DNA from: Certhia americana
Lineage: Eukaryota; Chordata; Aves; Passeriformes; Certhiidae
Assembly (NCBI GenBank): GCA_018697195.1
Contig: CM031857.1
Coordinates: forward strand, 58,462,149-58,526,148
DNA: 64,000 nt
Reading direction: 5' to 3'
Shown: piece after piece, positions 1-11,846 of the stretch
Numbering within the stretch: the stretch's first letter is position 1
Layout of the letters: each line of letters begins with the position of its first letter
Made by a program: the position numbers and the translations under genes
The notes under the pieces: generated by a model
What the model saw: the letters and a program-made list of their open reading frames with translations, nothing else
Told to the model about the DNA's origin: nothing
Database searches by the model: none

Positions 1-824
1 ATCTCAAACCTCTCAGACTTTATTATTTTTCATCCCATTATCTTCCTACTAACATGATCCCCACTAAAAAATCGAAAATGACAAACCAGGAAAGAAAAAC
101 ACTAGACAGAGAACAAAACAAAGCAAAACAAAAAGCTTCACAAGAACTTTCACAAGAAAACAGTAGAGCTGATCTTGCTGGTTCTGTGCTTTCCTCTTTC
201 CCTGATCCTGATTTTTTTCTTTTTTTCTTTTTTTAACTGCCTTGTCTGGATTATAAATGCACCAGACCTTTTATTCTGCTTGCACAGAGCACATAATAGG
301 TTTTTGATTCCTAAGAAATTTGATAGCTAGGGTGATAAAATAGGAGCATATAAAACTCCTTCACTAATAATCCTCTGATAAAGAATATTACTCTGACTCG
401 ATAATCCCAACAATTTAGGCCTTTACACATTTATTTTTATGATTAAAAAAACCCCAAAATCAAAACTTCCAGTTCCAGCTCCATATTTGCCCATACAGCA
501 GCTGAATGTTGTCTTAAATAGCCAAACCTTTCCCTTCCAAACCTGCATGTAACCCAGAAGCCAATAAATTCTGGCTTCTCCCTAACAGCTTCACAGTACA
601 ATGATGTGCTGTCAGTACAAATATCTAACTTCAGATGATCTGGGAATGGCATAAACTAAGCTTAACTTCACAGAAAGATGACAGCATGTGGAAAACTGTT
701 GATTTTGGTGTTTATGTATTAGCTATCACATATATGTTAACACATACAACAGCAAACATTTCTGTATATATAAATAGACTAAAAAAAGTATATGTAGAAG
801 AAAGTGCTAAAGTTCAGTTACATA

Positions 825-860
825 GACACACACACACATATATATATATATGTGTGCATA
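825..860. repeat. (CA)n-(TA)n-TGTG microsatellite
   Basis: A short CA run passes directly into a TA run and then TGTG. The compound CA/TA/TG structure is nearly self-complementary, so it can form a hairpin. Length is likely to vary between individuals. Confidence 0.85.
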
Positions 861-1158
861 TGCTTAATGCAGTTATACATATGTATAAATACTCTGCAAT
901 ATTTTGTATTTTACTTTATAAACTTGCTGCTTGAACTTACCATAAAAATGGACTTTATTTTGCAAAGGAAATTACTACCCTCATTGGAAAAGGTAATGCT
1001 TACATACTACTGATGTAATATGCTGAATTCAGGTTGCAATAGCTGAGCTCAGAAAAATAACAACAGAAACCCAACACCTGTTAATAAAATACTATTTTGA
1101 CCACCAACTATATAGGAATAAATCGTGAACATGACCTCAACTGTTCAATTTTAAAATT

Positions 1159-1176
1159 AAAAAAAAAAAAAAAAAA
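1159..1176. repeat. Poly-A run (18)
   Basis: A homopolymer of 18 A followed by CAAACACATAAAT. No retrocopy body is recognisable upstream. Confidence 0.85.
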
Positions 1177-1973
1177 CAAACACATAAATATGATAGCGGC
1201 TCATAAAGCAAATGAAATGTTAAATAGGATTGGTGTACACTGTTTTTTTATGGTGACTCAATTCCCTCAAGTAGCAATGACTTCCTTGTTTAGCTATTTG
1301 GTGTAACTTTGCACAAAAAGAATGCTTGTCCTTAAGAAAGATAACAGAACTATTTCCTCCAATAGCAACTTATTTTTATATAGCTTACACTATAAGCCAA
1401 ATCTAATCTGACAGTGTCCCTGTAAACCTTCTCTGAAGTACTGAAATACAGATTATAGTTAGAATCTGGGGGGGGGTTGAGGGGTATGAGGAAGGTATTA
1501 AGATTTTCACTTTTCATCTTTGTTTTAGAACCACTCTTTTGACAAAGTCTGTGTGAACCCTCTTCAGATGCTTCAACATATTTGTCAGACCACTGCACAG
1601 CAATGCAGAGCATATTAATTCTTGGCACAAGTATTTTGTCTCCAAGGAACATCAGAACACCTTCTGTCCTGTAATTAAACTGAACCTGCTCTTGGATCTG
1701 TTTATCCAAGCTTGTGCCATCTTCTGACTGACAATCCTGTGGTGGTGCCCTGCTGCAAAGCATCATCTAAATAGATTCTGTGATGAGGCGTGACCCGAGA
1801 AGGGGTGCAGGTTCAGTTTAATCCAGGCACCAAAGAGAGCACACAGGGCAGCTCTCATCCCACCAGCATTTTACTGCTTCTGTCACCAGGGCACAGAGCA
1901 GGGGTGAGGAGGAGTGTGACGTAGCCATAAGGGCCACACAAGCAGGCTGGGCAGTTTAAATTTCTTCAGAAGA

Positions 1974-2123
1974 NNNNNNNNNNNNNNNNNNNNNNNNNNN
2001 NNNNNNNNNNNNNNNNNNNNNNNNNNNNNNNNNNNNNNNNNNNNNNNNNNNNNNNNNNNNNNNNNNNNNNNNNNNNNNNNNNNNNNNNNNNNNNNNNNNN
2101 NNNNNNNNNNNNNNNNNNNNNNN
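1974..2123. other. Assembly gap (150 N)
   Basis: A run of N directly abuts the degenerate start of a GAAA-rich tract, so the break is probably caused by the simple repeat. Confidence 0.99.
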
Positions 2124-2373
2124 AGAAAATGAGAGAAAGCGAGAGAAAAAGAAAAGAAAGAACGAGAGAAGAAGGGAGAGAAGAGAAATGAAAGAAGAAA
2201 AAGAAAAAGAAGAAAGAAGAAAGAAAGAAAGAAAGCAGAGAAGAAAAGAAAAGGAGAATGAGGAAGGAAAGAAAGAATGAGAGAGAAGAAAAGCGAAAAA
2301 GAAAGAAAGAAAGAAAAGAACAGAAAGAAAGAAGAAAGAAGAAAGAAAGAAAGACAAGAAAAGAAAGAGGGGA

Positions 2374-2405
<32 letters not shown>

Positions 2406-2440
2406 GAAAGAAAGAAAGAAAGAAAGAGAAAGAAAGAAAG
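2124..2440. repeat. GAAA-rich polypurine tract
   Basis: About 317 bases, almost wholly A and G on the plus strand. It is irregular GA/GAAA next to the gap, with scattered pyrimidines (AATG, AGCG, AACG), and becomes nearly pure (GAAA)n towards 2440. Homopurine-homopyrimidine DNA of this type can form triplexes and is hard to sequence. The open frames reported across it on both strands are simple-repeat artefacts. Confidence 0.97.
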
Positions 2441-2465
2441 CTACTGATTATCTTTTGTTTGGGCA

Positions 2466-5400
2466 TTCTGCCTCACAGCATCCCTTTTCTCTGAATCCAC
2501 CACTGGATCCCCAGGATTCAGGGATATCTTGCTAGTTCAAGAACACAGTGTCCTAAACTTTTTTCTGACACAGAATATGATTGCATTAATAGCCAATGAT
2601 CTGTTCAATGCAATATGTCTTAGAATTTAATTCAGCATTCAGGAAATCAGATCTATTTGAGGAGCAGAATTTAAACACATGATTGGCTTCAGGCCTATGC
2701 TTAAGTCAATAAACTTTAATAAGACAAAGTTTAATGGCTTTCTTCAATCAGGGCAAAGGTAGTCTGCATTGAGGGCTTACAGCTTTAAGCCTAGACACCA
2801 ACATATTTTAAGATTTAAATATCCATTTAAAATACAGCAGTATTTAAATAGGCTTTGAGAACAAAAGCATCCTATAATATATGAATATTAATGCTTTAAA
2901 TTATGCGACCAAAAAAAAAAAAATCAAATGTTTAAAAGGGCTGAAGTAACACTCACATTAATATATTGTGTCCAATCTTGAGTATAAAATAAAAATCCAA
3001 ACCTTCTGAACTGAAAGTTATGATAATAGATTTTAAAGTCATTCATTATATATTTTTTACCTTCTTTCTCTTTATGCATTAATTACACTTTTTTTCAAAG
3101 TAACTTTAGTTTTCTGAGTCCAAGAGAACTTACATTTATGTAGAATAGGGAAAAGAATCTTAACCTCTCAGAATATATTCAGATGAGAAATTCACTAGTT
3201 TTCAATTTTATTTTTCTCTGATAACTGAATACATTATTAAGGCCGGGGAGGACAAATGAGCTTTCTCATACTGATTGTTTTTAAGATCTGGGGTTTTTTT
3301 AAATCTAATTTTCTCTGCACATTTTCATTGACCAGTAAAAATGCCATCACAAATAAAACGTGCTCTTAATTTGTTTGGGACCTCTGTAAGTTATGAAAAG
3401 ACAGAAACTCTTTTTAAATGCAAAACTTAACCTTAGCTATAGCTTTGTGAATAGTATATTGACAGTAAAAATCAATGTCTTATTTATTTATTAGCTATAA
3501 TTTTATTTTTTTAATTACATTCCAGCTGTATATTTCAGAGATATTCATTCTACTTAAACACTCCCTTCCCAAATCTACCTCCTCAAACAGATCTAATCTG
3601 TTATCTAAGTGACAGCACCTGACTCTTGGCTCCATCTCCTCAAATTTCATAGATATTGCAGAGAAGCTTGGGACCCATGGAAAGGGCAGCCCTGGCCATC
3701 CTATTCAGAGACACAAGAACAACAGTATCTTCTCTTTCTACTTCTCTTTAACATTTGGTGCAGTGTTGTGGAGCTATACCAAAAACACAGCCCTGACGAA
3801 ACTGTGCAGCACCTTTCCCCAGCACTTCTTGATGTTAAATGAAATGGGGCATGACATCTGGGGAGGTGGAAAGCTTTGCTGACTGTTTTATCCTTAAAGC
3901 ACCAAAGACTTTTAAAAAAAGTGCCTTGTTTTTTTTAAACTTGCAAGATGTAAGACATTATTTTTTCTGAAATGTACTAAAATAAAATCTCCAGCTGAGC
4001 TGCATTTTTAGTAAGCTATCTGGCCTGCTCTGTTATGCCTCTTATGCAACTCAGCTTAAGCATATAAGCATATTAATGAACTTTAATGTTAACCTAAATG
4101 CTTAAAGAAAACAATACATATGGAAAAGCCAGAACCAGAATAAAATGTTTCTGAACTATGTAATTTTTTTCACATTTTCCTGCAAACACTCTATACAGCT
4201 TACAGGCAAATTATAGGTATATATAGGCTACAAGCAAATAGGGCCTTTCAACATACTATATGTCTGCAAAAACAATTTCTCACCTAGGGAAAAACTCATT
4301 ACTGGTAAACAATCCCATTTTAAGTTCTCTAAGGAGGTAAACTATCTAGAAACAATATCTAGGTAACAGCTACCTATTTATCTGCTATACTGGAAACATG
4401 CTTGATTGTTTTTTCGGTTTTTTTTTTCCTTTTGCCCAATGCACTCTCTATCTGAGCTTCATAGTTAGGTTAATTAGGAGTTAGACACACTGCAAATTAA
4501 AATCTGGGGCTGTTTTGAACTTTTAGATTCCCATGGTCCAGGCAGGTTAGTCTATATATTCTCTGTTTCCATTCCTCAAATGTCCTTTAAAGGAGATTAA
4601 GATTTTCCAGTTAACAATAGAGCATGTGGTTGAACAGTTTCACTGTTCAGTGTTCTGGGATATAATATTTTGAGTATGAATGTTTTTGAAATTTCTTATA
4701 TTCTAATTCTGATGATTTCCGCTTTCAGTTTGATGGAATTATTTTTTCTGACCTGTCACCTTTATTATATTTCCTGATTTTACAGTGTAACCAAATGCAG
4801 GTGAGGAAAAATATTTTAATTTTTTTTAAGAGTTTTTGGAACTAAATAAGGCCAATATAGAATCCACATGGCAAATTATTTCTGTTTTAATGTTCCATTG
4901 GTTTAATAATTTAATCAGTAATAATGGTGTATACCTAATTGCTATGCTACAGAGAAAAAAAGTTTTTGAAAAGAGAGGATCAAAGTTAAAACACAAAAAC
5001 ACAAGGGAGAACAAGTTTTCTCTGTGAGACAAGGAATCTAAAAATGGAAGAGAAATTGCAAGCTATAGATAGAAATTCCTCAGTCAATTTGACATCTGTT
5101 TAAGACATTAGTTTTAGACATACAATCTAAGGTTATTTATTGACATCATATCCAGTGCCATGTGTATATCTGTGTATGCCAAATGTAAAATTTTTATCCC
5201 TGTAGATGATACCCATACTTAAGTACCTAAGAACCAAGCAAAAGCAAGAAAATGAGAACTCAGAATGCATCATTTCTCATTTTCTCTAATATTTTGTGGA
5301 CTCTGAATCATTTTGTATTTTGTATTTTAACTCAGGCTTCATTCCTGAGTTGAAGATGCTTTTTTAAGTAGCTAATGATCAGTATTTTATTTAAACTCAC

Positions 5401-8400
5401 TCTGTAGCTATAATTGTAGTGGAACCTTTTTCTTTAAATGTATAGACATACTTGAAAAAAAAATAAGAATTTATCCACATGTTGCAGGCAATCTTGACAT
5501 AACTAAAAATTGTAGCACAGCTGAAACCTAACCCCGGTAAAGTGTATCCATACAGTTCTGTCTAAATATTGCACCCAATCCAAGCCTTCTCAAAATTACA
5601 AATTTACTCTTTCCGTCAGCATTCCTTCTCTTTTTCAGGCTCAATATTTTCCCCTTCCATCTTTAAATGTCTGTGGAAAAAAAAATGTACTTATCAAGTT
5701 TATGAAAGCCTTCAAAATAAACAACAAATAATTAAGCAGACACAAATATTGGCACTTACACATGAATAACACAAAGAGAAGTTGAAAAGTATACAGGAAA
5801 TAAAATGAATCTTTATTTAACAGATTAAGAGAAGGAAACTGCAGTCCTTTCTTTAGAAAGTATGCTGAGTTCAACATGTCAGTCACCAGAAAATTCATCA
5901 AGTTTTGGTGTTCAGAACAGTCTAAGTGGTTAAGAAGAATAAGAGCCTGTTTGATTTCTAAAGTGTATTTTCCAGGTAGCTCAGGGATCAGAAAGGAGCA
6001 ACCTTCCCTCAGAATTGCAGAGACAACAGGAAAGCTTATCACCCTGTCTCCTTCTACATGGGGTGCCTCTTTCAAGTAAGATAAAGCTAATCAAAGCCTC
6101 AAGCATTTGTGGCAGGAGACAGGGAATTAAACATACAAAAACCACTAGGCGGTCTTGTCTTTGTAAGCAGAAATGATTTGATGTGTGCCTTTATATTTTA
6201 ATTGAAATAAAATGCCGAGATACTGCGTGCAGCAAAGAGAAAGATCACTGTAATGAATGAATCAAATTGTGTGTGGTCTTAGATGTGTGTCTAAAATTGA
6301 TAAATATTAGATAGAGGATTTTTTGCCTTTGCATCTCTTTGTCCTTGCTGTTTAAAATGAGGCTATTTCAGTATAGATAAATAGATGTGTTCCCCAAGGC
6401 ATAAGCAATTCTCATTCACCTCCACTACACTGTCCGCTATCACAATGGATTGGCTGACCACACAATTCTAATTTTGAAATCTGAGTTTCAAGAAATGATA
6501 TTAAGCTGCTTTGAGTTGTCATAGAAATTGCATTTCTAAAGGAGATAAGTAGGTTTCAGATTTCTAAATAGTGCTGCAACAGGGGCACTTTAGAATCTAT
6601 AATGGAGCTATTGGACTCAGTATTCACAATTGTTGAATTGGAATGATCACATCATTTATGAAAACACATACCTAGATGTCCTTGACCATTTATGACAGCA
6701 GTAATGAGAGCAAACACAGCCAACCTCAATTTAAACATGAATAAATATGAACCTTTCTGACATCAACTGTCCTTCCTTTGACAGTTTCACTATATACTAA
6801 GTAAAGAAAACACACCACTATTCCAGAACAGATTTCACCGTAAAAAAAACAATTGAGCTCTTTATTGTCAGCACAGAAGAGCTTAAGATGCTATAAAATA
6901 ATAAAACACTTTTATTTCTTCTTGCATTTCAGCAATTGGAAATAGTATTGAATCTGGCTGGTGTGTCAGGGCTTGCAACCACACTGTTGATGAATATTGC
7001 CAAAGCAGCAATTGTGCTACATACTTACCTACAGCAACCACATATTTAATATAGACTAAGATTTGTGCTGGCATGTGCAAAATCAGTCAAATTCATATAG
7101 CATATATAGGTATCACAGAAGAAGGAGAGACACCAGAGTCCAGTTCAGCACACCTGGGGTCTGGATTATTGTCTGTGAGGGTCTACCTTTCTCCATTGTC
7201 TCTAAACAGGTCACTAAAGGGACTAACCTTTTTGCACAGACATCTATAAGTAAGTGGATTGCATTGTGTTTCCTTTCACTACAAACTGTGTAAAAAGAAC
7301 TGGGTTTGCATACCTCTTTTTATCTGTGTTTCTGGGTCATTTGGAGAGTTTGTCCAATTTCACATGGGTTATTGCATCAATCTATATTAATCAGAGTTAA
7401 GTCTCCAGGTCTTGTTTGACTATTCACTGACAAGAAATTTTAAGGAAAAATATGCCATTTCAAGTTGCTATTTCCTACTTCTTAAGTTCTCCATTGAATT
7501 AATTGCTTCAGCATTACCTTAATATTGTGTTATCTGTGATGCATCAAACCCTAAACGAGGAAATGTGTAACTCAAATCAAACTCCTCCTTCTTTGTCATT
7601 GCACCCTGAACATACAGACTATTTGCTCAGGTCCCTAAGACCTTTACAGCCTCCCAGAGTAAGGTTGTTCTTTGGATGCACATCTCCTTCGAAAATTATT
7701 ATGACTTATTTTTCTTTCTTTATCTCTGACCTGTGTTTGGTGTCCTGTCGACCATGTGAATCTGTTCCTCCACAAGATTCTAATTTGAGAGAGGAAGAGT
7801 TGTAGCTCCAAATCTGTCTTTCCTCCAGCTCATATTTAGGTTCTTCTGAAGCAGTAGACTTAAGTAACCATTTCCAGAAGTCTTTTGTCCTTCCCTGTGG
7901 CCATGCTGATGAGTAATTTTCAGACCTTTTGATGACAGAGAGTCTCTAAATCTTCATTTTCTCCTAAGCATCATGTTCCAGTGGAAATTGCACTAGGTGA
8001 AGCTTTGGATATCAATAACAGCTATTAACTTTCCATCAAGTGAACACTATGCTCACTTCCACCTTCTACAGGTTCAACCAGCTTCCACTTTCTCCCCACT
8101 ATTCCATAAGTTCAAGTAACTCTAAATCATAGTTCTAAAAGTGGAAACACGAACAGATCTGTCATACACTCTAGTTCTGCTCTCTAAAGAGCTCTGATAT
8201 ATGGTTTGCACTGTTAGGTGGTTGTGTGCATAACTCACACAGTTCTTTTGTTTACTAATCCATTTTTACCATTCAATATTGTAGTTTAGATTTCTGGATT
8301 ATGGAGTTAATTTCTGTCTTCTTTCTAAAATGAAACTGAACCAATTCCCATAATTTTGAATGGATGTTTTCCCTTGTATGCTTTTAAGTTTCTCAAAGAC

Positions 8401-9384
8401 TTGCCAAACTTAAAAGCTGAGGGTTTTTTCCCCTGTGTTTTGGGGTCTTTTTTGGTCGTTTTTTCTTTTCTTCTGGCAAGGCAAGCAATACTTTGCAATC
8501 AGCTTAGCATATAATACATTTGCTTCTGAAATAATTGATGTATATCAACTTTATACATAAAACATGACAAAAGCCCATCAGCTATACTTTGCAGTCAGGA
8601 GATTAAAAATAAAAAATATTGTTAAAAAAGTTGATTGGCAAAAATGTCCTAGTTATTCAACTAGTTTGCATCAGTGTCTTTTCAATGACAACTAAGCTCT
8701 TTAAAAAGTCTTATTCTGTTTGATAAAAATTCTTTTTAAAGGGGAGCTTGAATTTGCACTTCCAAATTCTGTTTTTGAAGACTTTTAAAACGTTTGCTCA
8801 TTTGAAACATTGCATCTAATCTAGTAAGACACATAAGCAAACAACTTCTATAATAATATATGTACATCAGCAAATCAAAATACCATCTTAGCATTGACAT
8901 TAAAAATATATCTTTAGTAAATTCATGAAATAAAGATTGTAGAGTTTAGATGACTTATGAATGTGCATGTGTCTGTATATTTAATCTCACTGTGATTTAC
9001 AAATGATGAGCAGTACTACACAATTTGACCTATCAGAATTATTGAGCAAAGACATGTAGGAAGATCCTAATTAATATGAATAGGCATGGTATAATCAATT
9101 TCTTAGTTATAGAAGTAGTATCAGTACGGCAACATCTACTGAATCTAAAAGCATATTGTTCTACAGACCTGTGTTTGTCTTGCACCCAACTGGTAAATTG
9201 TATCCTTTTGCTTGTGCTTAAACTAACATAAACATATTGCAGAAACCTATTGGAGTCTGGAATTATGAGAAATATTTCTCTGCATGTTTAAGAGATTTTA
9301 GAATCTCTGACAAACAGTGTTTATAACCTTTGTTCATGGAAAAAAGGGCCTTTAAGCTCTGGAATGAAGCAGAGTTTTCAAGAA
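2466..9384. other. Unique AT-rich non-coding sequence
   Basis: About 6.9 kb with no recognised repeat family or exon. Slightly GC-richer patches at 3590-3860 and 7500-8100 carry ORFs of 77 and 100 codons that match nothing known to me. A 144-codon minus-strand frame at 5641-6075 overlaps a 67-codon plus-strand frame; neither has a defendable splice context. The rest is AT-rich with short A/T runs. Confidence 0.55.
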
Positions 9385-9883
9385 TGTGTATTAGATAGTA
9401 GAATAGTTTTATCACAGGGTGAGAATTTTAGATATATGGGGGTTTTTAGGATGGCAGACAGGTGAAGACAAGATGGAGGAAGCACATGGCTTTTGGGTTT
9501 CTTCCTTCTTCTTCCTTGCCTCCATGTACTGAAGTGAGGTGGCACATTATAGTTGGCTTAGAATAGAGTCTAACCTTCTAACATAGATAATAGTTATTGG
9601 AGTAGTATTATAAATACTGATTATGTGGATTGTAATATAAATATCCACGCCACCCTGAGGGTGGGAGCATTTAGCATTGAGCATTTGAGATTTGGAGTTT
9701 TGTGCCTTGAACTGACCTGTAATGAAGAGCTCTGCAGGTCAGGAACAGAATGTAATGATAATAAATAATAAACTATGAAGAAAACACAAGAAGAGAAGCC
9801 TCATGGCCTTTCCTTTTCAAGATCTCTGGCTGGGGAAAAGAAAACTTTACATTCTCGGGCCAGCGGTAAACAGACGATCAACA
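9385..9883 (+). mobile_element. Solo LTR of a songbird-type endogenous retrovirus
   Basis: The segment starts TGTGTATTAG and ends GATCAACA, giving TG...CA ends over about 500 bp. It has the order typical of avian LTRs: a U3 with GGATGGCAGACAGG and AAGATGGAGGAAG near 9450-9480, a region reading CCACCCTGAGGGTGGGAG near 9650, and two AATAAA signals (9760-9765, 9767-9772). A short U5 follows, ending in a GGTAAACAGACG-like run. The flanks are AAGAA (9380-9384) and GAGAA (9884-9888), an imperfect 4-of-5 target-site repeat. No primer binding site or internal gag/pol/env follows, so it is a solo LTR. The similarity to passerine LTRs is from memory and the exact family name is uncertain. Confidence 0.65.
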
Positions 9884-10382
9884 GAGAAACAAAAAAAAAA
9901 AAAATTTATAATCCCGAGAGAAACCTATCACTTTCATGATATACAAGTAATATCTAAAATGTCTTCTCCTCTGAATCCTAAAAAACTCATTATTCTTATG
10001 TGCATCTAGAGGTAAAGTAAAGGAGAATATAAAAGTTGAACCTTACAGGAGTTCTTAGAAATGTGCACATATTCTTGGAATGATACATTTCCAGTAAGAT
10101 AACTGAATAAGAAATAGAACTAGTTGGAATATAGTGTAAGTCATTCTTTGCTGAAGAACTAAGAACTCTCTATGAAACTGAAGTGACACTTGGCCAGTTT
10201 CTGAAAATAATGGAATAATGAGAAACAAATTTATTGAATACAAATTTTAATTAAAGTTTCTGATTGTTCAAAATATGCTCAGACAATTGAAAAAGATCAC
10301 AAAAAACATAGAACTAAACCATATGACTAAGGGTACTAATCAGATGCTCCTTGTACTCTGTCAGACTCACTGCCATATCCAC
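9884..10382. other. Unique sequence between LTR and CR1
   Basis: AT-rich, with a short A14 run near 9891. No gene seen. A 62-codon minus-strand frame at 10055-10243 is unremarkable. Confidence 0.5.
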
Positions 10383-10992
10383 ATTCCCAGGGAGACTTTC
10401 CCAGTGATCACCCATTCTCAGTGAAAAACCTTTTCTTAATGACCAGCCTGAACTTCCTCCAGCACAGCTTCATTCTGTTTCCTCGTGTCCTCCTACTGGT
10501 CACCAGAGGGAGGAAACCAGCCTCTCTGCCTGCTCTGCTGTCCTTGAGGAATCTGTTGACTTTGATGTGGGCACCTCACAGCCTTCTTTCTTCCAAGCTG
10601 AACAAACTGAGTAATCTCAGGTGCTCTTCTTGCCTTCAAGACCTTTCACCTGCCTCTGGACACACTGTAATAGTCCGATGTCCTTATACTTTTTGTGTCC
10701 AAAACTCCACACAATACTGGAGGTGAGGCTGCAGCAGCGCAGTGTACAGTGGAACAATCATGTCCTCAACCACCTGCCATTACGTACCTAGTACATCACT
10801 GGGGCATTTTTTGTTGGCCTTTTTGGCTGCCAGGGAACACTGCTGATGCATGTTAAACCTACTATTAACCCAAATCCCCCAGATCTTTTTCCATGGTGCT
10901 GCACTCCAACTTCTCATCCCCAAGTTTGCATGTATAAACAGGATTATTCTGTCCCAGCTGCATAATCTGACCCTTGCTCTTGTTAAAATAGA
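10383..10992 (-). mobile_element. CR1 LINE fragment (ORF2 C-terminus and 3' region)
   Basis: The reverse complement carries the end of a CR1 ORF2. The minus-strand frame at 10780-11007 contains NSRFNMHQQCSLAAKKANKK, the CR1 segment usually written with SRLNMSQQCAxxAKKAN. The plus strand reads like reversed CR1 text, including CTTCCTCCAGCACAGCTTCATTC and CTGGAGGTGAGGCTGCAGCAG. The copy is 5'-truncated, has frameshifts, and lacks the terminal ATTCTATG repeats at its 3' end. It is a dead insertion. Confidence 0.88.
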
Positions 10993-11811
10993 ATTTTTTT
11001 GAATCATTGATCATTTCCAAATAATATGATCAGCTCAGAGTAGATGGTGGATTTTTTCAAGAATATAACCTCAGAAGATACATTCCCAGCTCTGTACTGA
11101 GAAATATAGCAACTTTATATACTCAACAATTTGATAAACTATTCAAATAGACCAGCAATAAGATTAATTTATTAGTTTATGATGGAAAGATTTGATTAGA
11201 GTTGTGACTTGAACCATGACTTCTCTGTTCACCGTTCACCCTTAGGTTTGCTTATTTTTACTGCAGTATACTGGAATCATTTAGCAATAATAAATACTGC
11301 AAAAGTCCAATTCAGCAACTCGTTTTATGCAACCACTGTAGCATGAATCAAACAGAACCTTCAGAGTTTCTTAATAAGGATTCTAAAAAAATCCAAAACA
11401 TGTAGTTTAGATATTTGCATTACAGAGGTTTCTAGAAGTATTTGTGATTAGACCCTGTTTTTTGGCTTCTGTTCAGATACTCAGGGAATATCAGGAATTA
11501 ATTTAATTTGTATTAAATGTACAGCCAATTTGGGATGGCAGCAGAAAAGGAAATGCCATAAATAAAAGGAATATTTTGCAATATTGAAATTACATTTTTA
11601 CTTTACTAGTACTTGTACTTTGTTTTCATTTTCTTTTTTTAATAAGAATGACCAGAAAATAAGGGGAAATATTATTACAAGGTCTGTGATCCCATAGATT
11701 CTCATAGCTAGTAGTCACCTCACATTCATTGAAGACACCAAATCCACTTATTAGGTAAAGGTACAATTCAAGTATATTCCCATTTTCACTTAATCAGTGC
11801 TTTCTATGAAG

Positions 11812-11846
11812 TTTTTTTTTTTTTTTTTTAATTATTATTATTATTG
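11812..11846. repeat. T18 run followed by (ATT)n
   Basis: A homopolymer of 18 T then AATTATTATTATTATT. Ordinary slippage sequence. Confidence 0.85.

Larger units (their letters stand above)
1..1775. other. Unique AT-rich non-coding sequence
   Basis: No gene recognised. The stretch is AT-rich with scattered A and T runs. The longest open frame is a 138-codon minus-strand ORF at 1350-1766. Its composition looks fairly protein-like, but it matches no family I know and has no convincing splice context. Simple repeats inside it are listed separately. Confidence 0.6.
1781..2465 (-). mobile_element. Possible solo LTR interrupted by gap and GAAA tract
   Basis: The segment begins TGATGAGGCG and ends TTTGGGCA, so it has the TG...CA ends of a retroviral LTR. 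It is flanked on both sides by TTCTG (1776-1780 and 2466-2470), a candidate 5-bp target-site duplication. Read on the minus strand, the part at 1781-1960 has an ATTAAA signal followed by a C-rich run ending CCTCATCA, which resembles an LTR R-U5 end. The interior is an assembly gap and a purine simple repeat, so most of the body cannot be examined. The family is not identified. The TG/CA ends plus a 5-bp repeat could be coincidence. Confidence 0.3.

Noticed and set aside
1956..2494. Open frames of 78-166 codons across the first GAAA tract
   Set aside because: Translation of a simple repeat and N bases; composition is almost only K/R/E or S/F/L.
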